Below, piece after piece: positions 22,692 to 31,247 of a DNA stretch of 64,000 nt (its first letter is position 1; each line of letters begins with the position of its first letter). The notes beneath the pieces were generated by a model. The model was not told the origin of the DNA and searched no databases. It saw nothing but the letters and a program-made list of their open reading frames with translations. Location: assembly GCF_000012485.1 (NCBI RefSeq), contig NC_007512.1, positions 1,697,501 through 1,761,500 on the forward strand, in the 5' to 3' direction. A program made the translations under genes and the position numbers. The DNA is from Pelodictyon luteolum DSM 273. Lineage in GTDB: Bacteria; Bacteroidota; Chlorobiia; Chlorobiales; Chlorobiaceae.

Positions 22692-24332
22692 ATGGAGGCG
22701 AACAAGACATATCCGGATCCTTCCGCCATCAGGGAGGAACTGGTACAGAAATACCCGGCGAAGGTCGCCAAGAAACGGACGAAGTCGATCATCATCAATG
22801 ATCCTGAAACCGTTCCAGAGGTACAGGCCAACGTCCGGACCGTGCCCGGCATCATCACCCAGCGCGGGTGCTCCTATGCCGGCTGCAAGGGTGTGGTGCT
22901 CGGCCCGACACGCGACATCGTCAACATCACGCACGGTCCCATCGGCTGCAGTTTCTACAGCTGGCTGACCAGGCGCAACCAGACAAAGCCCGAAACCGAT
23001 GCCGATGCGAACTTCATCACCTACTGCTTCTCGACCGACATGCAGGAGGAAAACATCGTGTTCGGCGGTGAGAAGAAGCTCAAGGTGGCAATCCAGGAAG
23101 CCTATGACCTCTTCCACCCGAAATCCATAGCGATCTTCTCGACCTGCCCGGTCGGACTCATCGGCGATGACGTCCATGCCGCCGCACGCGAGATGAAGGA
23201 AAAACTCGGAGACTGCAATGTCTTCGGATTCAGCTGCGAAGGATACCGGGGCGTCAGCCAGTCGGCCGGCCACCACATCGCAAACAACGGTGTTTTCAAG
23301 CACATGGTCGGTCGCAACAATGAAAAGAAGGAGGGCAAGTTCCGCCTGAACCTCCTGGGTGAATACAACATCGGCGGTGACGCCTTTGAAATTGAGCGCA
23401 TTTTCAAGAAATGCGGCATCACTCTGGTCTCCTCGTTCAGCGGCAACTCCACCGTCGGCCAGCTCGAGAACGCTCATATGGCAGACCTCAACGTAATCAT
23501 GTGCCACCGCTCCATCAACTACATGGGCGAGATGATGGAAACCAAGTACGGCATCCCGTGGATGAAGATCAACTTCGTCGGCGCCGAGTCTTCCGCCAAG
23601 TCGCTGCGGAGAATTGCCCAGTACTTCGGCGACGAGGGACTGAAAGCGAAGGTTGAAGAGGTAATCGCGGAAGAACTGCCGAAGGTAAAGGCCGTAATCG
23701 ACGAGATCCGCCCCCGCACAGAAGGCAAGACCGCAATGCTCTTCGTCGGCGGCTCGAGAGCCCACCACTACCAGGATCTTTTCACCGAGCTCGGCATGAC
23801 GACGGTGGCGGCTGGCTACGAGTTTGCGCACCGCGACGACTACGAAGGCCGCGAAGTGCTGCCCGGTATCAAGATCGATGCCGACAGCAAGAACATCGAA
23901 GAGCTGAAGGTTGAGGCCGATCCGGAGCTCTACAAGCCCCGCAAGAGCGAAGCCGAACTTGAAGCGCTGAAAGCCGAGGGCCTTGAGATCAACGGCTATG
24001 AAGGCATGATGAAGCAGATGATGAAGAAGTCGCTGGTCGTCGACGACATCAGCCACTACGAGTCGGAAAAGCTCATCGAGATCTACAAGCCCGACATCTT
24101 CTGCGCCGGCATCAAGGAAAAGTACGTGGTCCAGAAAATGGGTGTGCCGCTCAAGCAGCTGCACAGCTACGACTATGGCGGCCCCTACACCGGGTTCGAA
24201 GGTGCGGTGAACTTCTACCGCGACATCGACCGCATGGTCAACAACCCCGTCTGGAAGCTGATCAAGGCCCCCTGGGAAACGGCGGCAGGAGAAAACGACG
24301 GAGTGCTTGAAGCCACTTACGCAGAGGCATGA
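22692..24332 (+). CDS. nifD: Nitrogenase MoFe protein alpha chain
   Basis: 546 residues, somewhat longer than the proteobacterial form and typical for the NifI-containing group. P-cluster Cys ligands occur in RGCSYAGCKG and GPIGCSFYSW. FeMo-cofactor ligands are expected in the region FSGNSTVGQLENAHMADLN (helix side) and at the His in QLHSYDYGGPYTGFEG near the C-terminus. With NifK it forms the alpha2beta2 N2-reducing enzyme. Confidence 0.97.
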   Translation: MEANKTYPDPSAIREELVQKYPAKVAKKRTKSIIINDPETVPEVQANVRTVPGIITQRGCSYAGCKGVVLGPTRDIVNITHGPIGCSFYSWLTRRNQTKPETDADANFITYCFSTDMQEENIVFGGEKKLKVAIQEAYDLFHPKSIAIFSTCPVGLIGDDVHAAAREMKEKLGDCNVFGFSCEGYRGVSQSAGHHIANNGVFKHMVGRNNEKKEGKFRLNLLGEYNIGGDAFEIERIFKKCGITLVSSFSGNSTVGQLENAHMADLNVIMCHRSINYMGEMMETKYGIPWMKINFVGAESSAKSLRRIAQYFGDEGLKAKVEEVIAEELPKVKAVIDEIRPRTEGKTAMLFVGGSRAHHYQDLFTELGMTTVAAGYEFAHRDDYEGREVLPGIKIDADSKNIEELKVEADPELYKPRKSEAELEALKAEGLEINGYEGMMKQMMKKSLVVDDISHYESEKLIEIYKPDIFCAGIKEKYVVQKMGVPLKQLHSYDYGGPYTGFEGAVNFYRDIDRMVNNPVWKLIKAPWETAAGENDGVLEATYAEA

Positions 24333-24377
24333 ACAACCCGCAATCACCCGGCAAAATGAAAAAGGAGATTCTTTAAC

Positions 24378-25757
24378 ATGTTATTACGACACACCACCAG
24401 CGAGGTCAAAGAGCGCGAAGGGCTGACGATCAATCCAGCAAAAACCTGCCAGCCGATCGGAGCCATGTACGCCGCGCTCGGCATCCATGGATGCCTGCCT
24501 CACAGCCATGGATCGCAGGGCTGCTGCGCCTACCACCGCAGCACCCTCACCCGGCACTACAAGGAGCCGGTGATGGCGGCGACCAGCTCGTTCACCGAAG
24601 GCGCATCGGTTTTCGGCGGACAGGCCAACCTGCTTGCCGCGATCGACACCATCTTCTCGGTCTACGATCCGGACATCATCGCCGTGCACTCGACCTGCCT
24701 TTCTGAAACCATCGGCGACGATTTGCAGCAGATCACCAGAAAAGCGCTCGATGACGGAAAGATCCCCGAGGGCAAGTATGTGATCTACGCCTCGACTCCG
24801 AGCTTCATCGGATCGCACGTCACCGGCTATGCCAACATGGTCGCGGGCATGGCTTCGCAGTTCGCCGTCTCCACCGGCGAGAAGAAGGACCAGGTCAATC
24901 TGGTCGCCGGATGGATGGAACCATCCGATATGCGTGAACTCAAGCGCATCTCGAAGGAAATGGGAGCCAAAATCGTACTCTTCCCCGACACCTCCGACGT
25001 GCTCGACGCACCGCAGACCGGCAAGCACGTATTCTACCCGAAAGGCGGCGTCACCGTTCCGGAACTCAAGAGCACCGGCGACAGCAAGTTCACCCTTGCC
25101 CTCGGCTGCATCAGCGCCGAACCGGCAGCCATTGCGCTCGACAAGAAATGCTCCGTCCCCTTCGAAACGGTGGACATGCCCATCGGGCTTTCGGCGACCG
25201 ACCGCTTCATCATGGCGCTCTCGAAGGCCGCAGGCGTAAAGGTCCCGGACTCCATCACTGCAGAGCGCGGCAGGCTCGTTGACGTCATGACCGATATGGA
25301 GCAATACTTCCACGGCAAAAAGGTTGCGCTCTTCGGTGACCCCGACCAGCTCATCCCGCTCACGGAGTTCCTGCTTGACCTCGGCATGAAACCACGCCAC
25401 ATCGTCAGCGGTACACCCGGCGGACGATTCGACAAGCGCATGAAGGAGATCCTGGAGCGTGCCCCCGGAGCGAACTTCAAGAACGGCCTCAATGCCGACA
25501 TGTTCCTCCTGCACCAGTGGATCAAGAACGAGCCGGTCGACCTCCTCATCGGCAACACCTATGGCAAGTACATCGCCCGTGACGAGGATATCCCGTTCGT
25601 ACGCTTCGGCTTCCCGATCCTCGACCGCATCGGCCACAGCTACTTCCCCAGCGTGGGGTACAGCGGCGGGCTGCGCATCGTCGAAAAGATCCTCGGTGTC
25701 CTCATGGACCGCCAGGACATGACGGCAAATGAGGAGAAGTTCGAACTCGTGATGTAA
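24378..25757 (+). CDS. nifK: Nitrogenase MoFe protein beta chain
   Basis: 459 residues, the short beta-subunit form. P-cluster Cys ligands occur in KTCQPIGAMYAALG and GSQGCCAYHRSTL, with the SxHSTCLSETIGDDL motif and the C-terminal FGFPILDRIGHSYFPSVGYSGG. A strong ribosome site (AAAAGGAG) precedes the ATG. It lacks the N-terminal extension found in longer NifK proteins. Confidence 0.97.
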   Translation: MLLRHTTSEVKEREGLTINPAKTCQPIGAMYAALGIHGCLPHSHGSQGCCAYHRSTLTRHYKEPVMAATSSFTEGASVFGGQANLLAAIDTIFSVYDPDIIAVHSTCLSETIGDDLQQITRKALDDGKIPEGKYVIYASTPSFIGSHVTGYANMVAGMASQFAVSTGEKKDQVNLVAGWMEPSDMRELKRISKEMGAKIVLFPDTSDVLDAPQTGKHVFYPKGGVTVPELKSTGDSKFTLALGCISAEPAAIALDKKCSVPFETVDMPIGLSATDRFIMALSKAAGVKVPDSITAERGRLVDVMTDMEQYFHGKKVALFGDPDQLIPLTEFLLDLGMKPRHIVSGTPGGRFDKRMKEILERAPGANFKNGLNADMFLLHQWIKNEPVDLLIGNTYGKYIARDEDIPFVRFGFPILDRIGHSYFPSVGYSGGLRIVEKILGVLMDRQDMTANEEKFELVM

Positions 25758-25842
25758 CCCCCCCCGGAAAGTGCCGCCGCAAATCGGCGGCACAGGAAGG
25801 GAGCAGGCAACCATTCAACACCGCTTACAAAAGGAAACAGCC

Positions 25843-27204
25843 ATGGAGCAGATAGGCATCCTCGAGGGAAGGGAAAAACAGATCTTCGAAAAGAAGGATG
25901 GCGGTCAGGCGTTCGACATTTCGTGCGAAACCACCAGCCTATCGGGATCCGTCAGCCAGCGGGCCTGCGTCTTCTGCGGCTCGAGGGTAGTGCTCTATCC
26001 GGTGGCCGACGCGCTTCACCTCGTCCACGGCCCAATCGGATGCGCAGCCTACACCTGGGACATCAGGGGAGCCGTTTCATCGGGCCCCGAACTCCACAGA
26101 CTCAGTTTCTCCACAGACCTCCGCGAGATGGACGTCATCTACGGCGGCGAGAAAAAACTTTACGCATCGCTGATAGAGCTGATTGAAAAGTTCAGCCCGA
26201 AAGCGGCATTCATCTATTCAACCTGCATTATCGGCCTGATCGGCGACGACATAGACGCCGTGTGCCGAAAAGTCGCAAAAGAGACGGGCATTCCCGTCCT
26301 GCCGGTCCATTCCGAAGGGTTCAAAGGGACTAAAAAAGACGGCTACAAAGCTGCCTGCACCGCCCTCATGAAACTGGTCGGAACCGGCCCCATAGAGGAC
26401 ATCAGTCCATACAGCATCAACATTCTCGGCGAGTTCAACCTCGCCGGAGAAGCCTGGATCATCAGGAAATATTACGAGGAGATGGGCATAGAGGTCGTCT
26501 CCACCATGACCGGCGACGGCAGGGTCGGAGCGGTCAGACGCGCTCACGGCGCAACCCTCAACGTAGTGCAGTGCTCCGGCTCCATGACGAGCCTCGCAAA
26601 GGATATGGAGGCCAAATACGGCATTCCCTACATCAGGGTCTCCTACTTCGGCATCGAAGACATGTCCGCAGCCCTGTACGACGTGGCGAAACATTTCCCG
26701 GACCGGCCGGAGATCATGGAAAAAGCAAAGGAGATTGTCAGCCGCGAGGTCAGGAATCTCTACCCCAAGCTCCAGAAGTTCAAGGCGGCGCTCAGCGGCA
26801 AGAAAGCCGCCATATACGTCGGCGGCGCATTCAAGACCTTTTCGCTCATCAAGGCGCTGCGTTCGGTCGGCATGTCGGTGGTGCTTGCCGGCTCCCAGAC
26901 CGGCAACAAGGAAGACTACCTCGCCCTGAAGGAAATGTGCGACGAGGGCACGGTCATTGTCGACGACTCGAACCCCGTGGAACTCTCTAAGTTCATTCTC
27001 GAAAAAGAGGCCGACCTGCTTATCGGCGGCGTCAAGGAGCGCCCGATTGCCTTCAAGCTCGGCGTCGGGTTCTGCGATCACAACCACGAACGCAAGATTC
27101 CGCTCGCAGGCTTTGAGGGCATGTACAATTTCATTCTGGAGGTCTACCAGTCGGTCATGAGCCCGGTATGGCAGTTCGCTCCGCGCAAAGGAGGTTCACT
27201 GTGA
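25843..27204 (+). CDS. nifE: FeMo-cofactor scaffold protein NifE
   Basis: 453 residues, NifD-like. Together with NifN it forms the scaffold on which NifB-co is matured with Mo and homocitrate before transfer to NifDK. Cys-bearing segments RACVFCGSR and GPIGCAAYTWD are conserved. The C-terminal HNHERKIPLAGFEGMYNF parallels NifD. The ATG at 25843 is chosen because of the AAAAGGA ribosome site; an upstream in-frame start lacks one. Confidence 0.95.
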   Translation: MEQIGILEGREKQIFEKKDGGQAFDISCETTSLSGSVSQRACVFCGSRVVLYPVADALHLVHGPIGCAAYTWDIRGAVSSGPELHRLSFSTDLREMDVIYGGEKKLYASLIELIEKFSPKAAFIYSTCIIGLIGDDIDAVCRKVAKETGIPVLPVHSEGFKGTKKDGYKAACTALMKLVGTGPIEDISPYSINILGEFNLAGEAWIIRKYYEEMGIEVVSTMTGDGRVGAVRRAHGATLNVVQCSGSMTSLAKDMEAKYGIPYIRVSYFGIEDMSAALYDVAKHFPDRPEIMEKAKEIVSREVRNLYPKLQKFKAALSGKKAAIYVGGAFKTFSLIKALRSVGMSVVLAGSQTGNKEDYLALKEMCDEGTVIVDDSNPVELSKFILEKEADLLIGGVKERPIAFKLGVGFCDHNHERKIPLAGFEGMYNFILEVYQSVMSPVWQFAPRKGGSL

Positions 27205-28553
27205 AACACGCAAAAACGGCCACCCAGAACGCCTGCAAACTCTGCAATCCGCTTGGCGCATGCCTCGCGTTCAGGGGGATTGAAAAATGCGTCCCCTTCC
27301 TGCACGGATCCCAGGGATGCGCAACCTATATCCGGCGGTACCTCATCAGCCACTACAAGGAGCCGATCGACATTGCATCCTCGAACTTCAACGAGGAGAC
27401 GGCCGTGTTCGGCGGCAGCCACAACCTGAAGCTCGGCCTGAAGAACGTAACCCAGCAGTACCTGCCGGAAGTCATCGGCATCGCCACCACCTGCCTGTCC
27501 GAAACCATCGGCGACGACGTGAAGGGGATCCTGCGCGAGTACATGAAAGAGTCCATATCGAGGACCGGTGAACCAATCCTCATCCACGCCTCGACACCAA
27601 GCTACCAGGGCAGCCATATCGACGGCTTCCATGCCGCCGTGCGGGCCGCAGTGGAAACACTCGCTGAAAAAGGCGTGCCCCGAAACCTCCTGAATCTGTT
27701 CCCGAACATGGTATCGCCGGCCGACCTCCGCCACCTGCAGGAGATCCTCGATGACTTCCAGCTCCCCTCGATGATCCTGCCGGACTACTCGAAAACACTT
27801 GACGGAGGCCCGTGGGCAGAATACCACAGAATCCCCCCGGGAGGCACTCCTGCCGCCGCAATCGCCACATCCGCCAGCGCCATCGGCAGCATTGAGTTCG
27901 GCTCCACCCTCGAAGCCTCGAAGTCTGCGGCAGGATGGCTCGAATCGAAGTTCGGGGTTCCGCGTTACCACCTCCCCCTTCCGATCGGCATCAGGGAGAG
28001 CGACCGGTTCTTCGGGCTGCTTGAAGCCATCAGCCAGAAACCCCGACCGGAAAAGTACGACGACGAGCGGCGCCGTCTGGTGGATGCTTACTCCGACGGG
28101 CACAAATATGTGTTCGACAAAGCCGCGATTGTATACGGCGAAGAGGACCTTGTCATCTCAATGACCGCATTCCTGCAGGAAATCGGCATCCGTCCGGTGC
28201 TCTGCGCATCCGGCGGCAAGAGCGGCCTCATGCGTAAAAAGCTTGAAGCTCTTATTCCGGACCTGGATGGAGAAGGCATCAAGGTGCGCGACGGGGTCGA
28301 CTTCGCCGACATCGAAGATGAGGCGGCACTGCTCCGCCCCGACCTCCTCATCGGCAACAGCAAAGGCTACACCATGTCGCGCAAAAGCGGAATCCCGCTG
28401 ATTCGCATCGGCTTCCCCATCCACGACCGGTTCGGCGGACAGCGCCATCACCATCTTGGATACCGCGGCACCCTGGAGCTCTTCGACCGGATTGTCAACA
28501 CTGTGATCGAGACGCGACAGGATGATTCTGAAATCGGATACACTTACATGTAA
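27201..28553 (+). CDS. nifN: FeMo-cofactor scaffold protein NifN
   Basis: 450 residues, NifK-like, starting at a GTG that overlaps the nifE stop as GTGA and follows an excellent AAAGGAGG ribosome site, so translation is coupled. Conserved segments include NACKLCNPLGACLAFRG, LHGSQGCATYIRRYL and TTCLSETIGDDV. It lacks an obvious separate NifB domain, unlike some NifN-B fusions; nifB follows as its own gene. Confidence 0.95.
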   Translation: MKHAKTATQNACKLCNPLGACLAFRGIEKCVPFLHGSQGCATYIRRYLISHYKEPIDIASSNFNEETAVFGGSHNLKLGLKNVTQQYLPEVIGIATTCLSETIGDDVKGILREYMKESISRTGEPILIHASTPSYQGSHIDGFHAAVRAAVETLAEKGVPRNLLNLFPNMVSPADLRHLQEILDDFQLPSMILPDYSKTLDGGPWAEYHRIPPGGTPAAAIATSASAIGSIEFGSTLEASKSAAGWLESKFGVPRYHLPLPIGIRESDRFFGLLEAISQKPRPEKYDDERRRLVDAYSDGHKYVFDKAAIVYGEEDLVISMTAFLQEIGIRPVLCASGGKSGLMRKKLEALIPDLDGEGIKVRDGVDFADIEDEAALLRPDLLIGNSKGYTMSRKSGIPLIRIGFPIHDRFGGQRHHHLGYRGTLELFDRIVNTVIETRQDDSEIGYTYM

Positions 28554-28569
28554 AAGGGAGGAACACCAC

Positions 28570-29832
28570 ATGCAGCTCAAACTTGAAAACCACCCATGCT
28601 TCAACGACTCCGCCCGACACAAGTTCGGCCGGATACACCTCCCTGTCGCCCCGAAATGCAACATCCAGTGCAACTACTGCAACAGGAAGTTCGACTGCAT
28701 GAACGAGAACAGGCCGGGCGTCTCGAGCAGGCTGCTCTCACCCGGCCAGGCACTGCACTACCTGAAGCAGGCCGTTCTGCTCTCGCCGAACATTTCGGTG
28801 GTCGGCATAGCAGGTCCCGGCGACCCTTTCGCCAACTCCGAAGAGACCATGGAGACGCTCCGCCTGGTCCGCAAAGAGTTTCCCGAGATGCTGCTCTGCG
28901 TCGCAACCAACGGGCTCAACCTCATGCCCTTCATCCCCGAGCTCAAGGAGCTTGAGGTAAGCCACGTCACCATCACCATCAACGCCATAGACCCGGCCAT
29001 CGGCGCTGAAATCTATGCCTGGGTCCGCCATGAAAAACGGATGCACCGCGACATTGAAGCTGCAGAACTCCTGATCGGCAACCAGCTTGCCGCCCTCAGC
29101 GCGCTGAAAGCCGCCGGCATCACCGCCAAGGTCAACACCATCATCATCCCCGGCGTCAATGACCGGCATGTGCTAGCGGTAGCCGAAAAGGTCTCGGAAC
29201 TCGGGGCAGACATCCTCAACTGCCTTCCCTACTATAACACGAAGGAGACCGTCTTCGAAAACATCGAGGAACCTCCGGCCGACATGGTGGCCGACATCCA
29301 GAAAGCCACCAGTGCCTTCCTCCCGCAGATGAAGCACTGCGCCCGCTGCCGCGCCGACGCGGTCGGCATCATCGGAGAGATGAACAGCGAAGCCATGACC
29401 GAAAAGCTCCATGAGGCCGCCAGACTGCCGAAAAACCCTTCAGAGACCCGGCCCTACCTTGCCGTCACGAGCCTCGAAGGAGTCCTCGTCAACCAGCACC
29501 TCGGCGACGCCGACCGGTTCCTTGTCTACGGCATGGACCCCGCCACCGGCACCTGCTCGCTCATCGACTCCCGCCCTGCACCCAAACCGGGCGGAGGACA
29601 ACACCGGTGGGAAGCCGTGGCGGATCTCATCGGCGACTGCCGCGCTCTGCTCTGCAGCAGTGCAGGGGACTCGCCGACCAAGGTGCTGAACACCAAGGGA
29701 ATAGAAGTCATGGTGCTCGAAGGAGTGATTGAAGACGCCGTCACAGGCCTCTTCAAGGGCGAAGACATCCGGCACATGACCCGTAACAGCAGAAAGCATG
29801 CATGCAGCGGAACGGGAGGCGGCTGCGGCTGA
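28570..29832 (+). CDS. nifB: FeMo-cofactor biosynthesis radical SAM protein NifB
   Basis: 420 residues. An N-terminal radical SAM domain has the cluster motif Cys30-x3-Cys34-x2-Cys37 (CNIQCNYC), the HPCFNDSARHKFGRIHLPVAPKC lead-in and later KHCARCRADAVG. From about residue 300 a NifX/NafY-like domain follows (YLAVTSLEGVLVNQHLGDADRFLVY). The tail is Cys/Gly rich. NifB builds the carbide-centred NifB-co precursor. A hairpin (AGGCGGCT/AGCCGCCT, 29817-29841) straddles the stop codon and may reduce read-through to fdx. Confidence 0.96.
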   Translation: MQLKLENHPCFNDSARHKFGRIHLPVAPKCNIQCNYCNRKFDCMNENRPGVSSRLLSPGQALHYLKQAVLLSPNISVVGIAGPGDPFANSEETMETLRLVRKEFPEMLLCVATNGLNLMPFIPELKELEVSHVTITINAIDPAIGAEIYAWVRHEKRMHRDIEAAELLIGNQLAALSALKAAGITAKVNTIIIPGVNDRHVLAVAEKVSELGADILNCLPYYNTKETVFENIEEPPADMVADIQKATSAFLPQMKHCARCRADAVGIIGEMNSEAMTEKLHEAARLPKNPSETRPYLAVTSLEGVLVNQHLGDADRFLVYGMDPATGTCSLIDSRPAPKPGGGQHRWEAVADLIGDCRALLCSSAGDSPTKVLNTKGIEVMVLEGVIEDAVTGLFKGEDIRHMTRNSRKHACSGTGGGCG

Positions 29833-29915
29833 GAGCCGCCTCACCCGGATGTATGGCTTCGGCACACAGGAAAAGCAGAGAAACGTCAACCCCAAACACC
29901 AAACAGGACACCGCA

Positions 29916-30224
29916 ATGGACAAACCCAAACACCACATTTTCGTCTGCGCAAGCTTCCGCGCCCAGGGAGCTCCACAGGGCATCTGCCGCAAAAAAGAGT
30001 CACTCAGTCTGATTCCCTATTTCGAGAGCGAGCTGGCCGACCGCGGCATGACGGACGTGGCCGTGTCCGCCACCGCATGCCTCAACCTCTGCGAGAAGGG
30101 CCCGATTGTCGTCATCTACCCTGAAAACTTCTGGTATGGAGAAGTCGACAGTGAAGATAAGGTCGATGAAATTCTCGATGCGCTTGAAGAGGGCGAAGCG
30201 TGCGAAGCGCACATCATCCACTGA
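29916..30224 (+). CDS. fdx: Thioredoxin-like [2Fe-2S] ferredoxin linked to nif
   Basis: 102 residues of the Shethna-type/thioredoxin-like [2Fe-2S] ferredoxin family: HHIFVCASFRAQGAPQGICRKK supplies two Cys, and ATACLNLCEKGPIVVIYPENFWYG the other two. Family members found next to nifB are thought to feed electrons into nitrogenase or cofactor assembly. The start MDKPKHH at 29916 puts the first Cys at the family position. A second, broken copy of its C-terminal end lies at 33271-33360. Confidence 0.9.
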   Translation: MDKPKHHIFVCASFRAQGAPQGICRKKESLSLIPYFESELADRGMTDVAVSATACLNLCEKGPIVVIYPENFWYGEVDSEDKVDEILDALEEGEACEAHIIH

Positions 30225-30237
30225 TTATTATTGCCTG

Positions 30238-30266
30238 CGCTGTCTTTTCATGATGGAAAGACAGCG
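30238..30266 (+). terminator. Terminator of the nif operon
   Basis: A 10-bp stem CGCTGTCTTT/AAAGACAGCG with loop TCATGATGG lies 14 bp after the fdx stop, followed by ATCTTTAT. The T-tract is imperfect. Confidence 0.65.
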
Positions 30267-30312
30267 ATCTTTATCACCGCAATGCATCATCTGATGCTTT
30301 TTTTACAGTCAC

Positions 30313-30336
30313 CGCTATAACATAGCACACATAACG
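30313..30336 (+). promoter_or_regulatory. ModE-type operator 1 (upstream of the cytochrome pair)
   Basis: 24-bp element CGCTATAA-N8-ACATAACG, beginning 45 bp and ending 22 bp before the ATG of the first cytochrome. It has the spacing and arms of the E. coli modA ModE box (CGTTATAT-N8-ACATAACG, from memory). A modE gene lies at 37355-38167. Confidence 0.75.
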
Positions 30337-30357
30337 GATAACCCTGAAAACGCCCCA

Positions 30358-30756
30358 ATGAAACCCGTCACCAGAGTACTTCTCGCTTGCGCACTGCTAC
30401 CCCTTGGAGCAGGAGCTGCATATGCTGCAAAGTCCGCCGAAACAGGCCAGACACTCTACAACCACCACTGCAGCAGCTGCCATTCCATGACGCCTCCCCC
30501 CGAAACCGCGCCGCCGATTGTCGGACTCGCGCACTTCTACCATAAGGCATTTGAAAAAAGGGAGGATGGTGTTCAGCATATCATGGACTTCATAAAACAT
30601 CCCGAACCATCCCAGTCAAAGCTCCGTGCACCGGCCATTACAAGGTTTGGATTGATGCCGCCACTCAAACTCACAACTCAAGAACGCAGGACCGTATCGG
30701 AATGGATGTGGGACCAGTACAAGCCGAACTTCACCCCGCCGGACTGTCCGGAATAA
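30358..30756 (+). CDS. Small periplasmic monohaem c-type cytochrome (a)
   Basis: 132 residues with a signal peptide (MKPVTRVLLACALLPLGAG, cleavage near AYA-AKS) and one haem motif CSSCH. A Met in RFGLMPPLKL is a good candidate for the second axial ligand. The C-terminus ends WDQYKPNFTPPDCPE. It forms a tandem pair with the next gene: both share the frame of CxxCH, AFxxREDGVxHIMxFI, RFGLMPPxKL and WxWDQY. Placement behind a ModE-type operator suggests expression tied to molybdenum status; the redox partner is unknown. Confidence 0.85.
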   Translation: MKPVTRVLLACALLPLGAGAAYAAKSAETGQTLYNHHCSSCHSMTPPPETAPPIVGLAHFYHKAFEKREDGVQHIMDFIKHPEPSQSKLRAPAITRFGLMPPLKLTTQERRTVSEWMWDQYKPNFTPPDCPE

Positions 30757-30771
30757 CCGGGGAGACAAGCC

Positions 30772-31167
30772 ATGATGATGAAATCAATAATCTTGGCCAT
30801 GACAGGCATGCTCATGGCAGCATCAATGCCTGAAGAGGCTTCAGCCAGCGAGCCAGGTATGGAAATCTACACCCGGCACTGCAACGCCTGCCATCCGCTC
30901 AACCAGCCTCCGACCGGCGGCCCTCCTGTTCTCGGGATTGCGCTCCACTATCACGAGGCCTTCATTGAGCGTGAAGCAGGTGTCACGCACATGATGGCTT
31001 TTATTGAAAACCCTGATCCGCGAGCATCCCAACTCGAGCCCGCAGCAATGACCCGGTTTGGCTTGATGCCCCCAATCAAACTCAACAAACGAGAGCTTAA
31101 GATGGTGGCAGAATGGTTCTGGGATCAATACAGGCAAGGCTTCAAGCCTCCGGGAGGCTGCAGGTAA
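30772..31167 (+). CDS. Small periplasmic monohaem c-type cytochrome (b)
   Basis: 131 residues, paralogue of the preceding cytochrome and only 15 bp downstream with a GGGGAGA ribosome site. It has a signal peptide to about ASA-SEP, haem motif CNACH, TRFGLMPPIKL with the probable Met ligand, and WFWDQYRQGFKPPGGC at the end. Both copies carry a lone C-terminal Cys. The pair was probably produced by tandem duplication. Confidence 0.85.
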   Translation: MMMKSIILAMTGMLMAASMPEEASASEPGMEIYTRHCNACHPLNQPPTGGPPVLGIALHYHEAFIEREAGVTHMMAFIENPDPRASQLEPAAMTRFGLMPPIKLNKRELKMVAEWFWDQYRQGFKPPGGCR

Positions 31168-31193
31168 AGAGCTGAACAGGCAGACATTTACTC

Positions 31194-31222
31194 TTGACAT
31201 TTTTTTTACCCACCGCTATAAC
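31194..31222 (+). promoter_or_regulatory. Sigma-70 promoter of TonB receptor 1, overlapped by a ModE box
   Basis: TTGACA at 31194-31199 and TATAAC at 31217-31222 with 17 bp between them. The ModE-type operator at 31214-31237 covers the -10 and start site, the geometry expected for repression. Confidence 0.75.
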
Positions 31223-31237
31223 CCATACAACATAACG
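31214..31237 (+). promoter_or_regulatory. ModE-type operator 2 (upstream of TonB receptor 1)
   Basis: 24-bp element CGCTATAA-N8-ACATAACG ending 10 bp before the receptor ATG. Arms are identical to those of operator 1; only the central 8 bp differ. Confidence 0.78.
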
Positions 31238-31247
31238 AAAACAACTT

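Noticed and set aside
22395-25814. Very long open frames on the minus strand opposite nifD and nifK
   Set aside because: They mirror the codon bias of the nif genes on the plus strand, have no recognisable domains or ribosome sites, and lie antisense to unmistakable genes.
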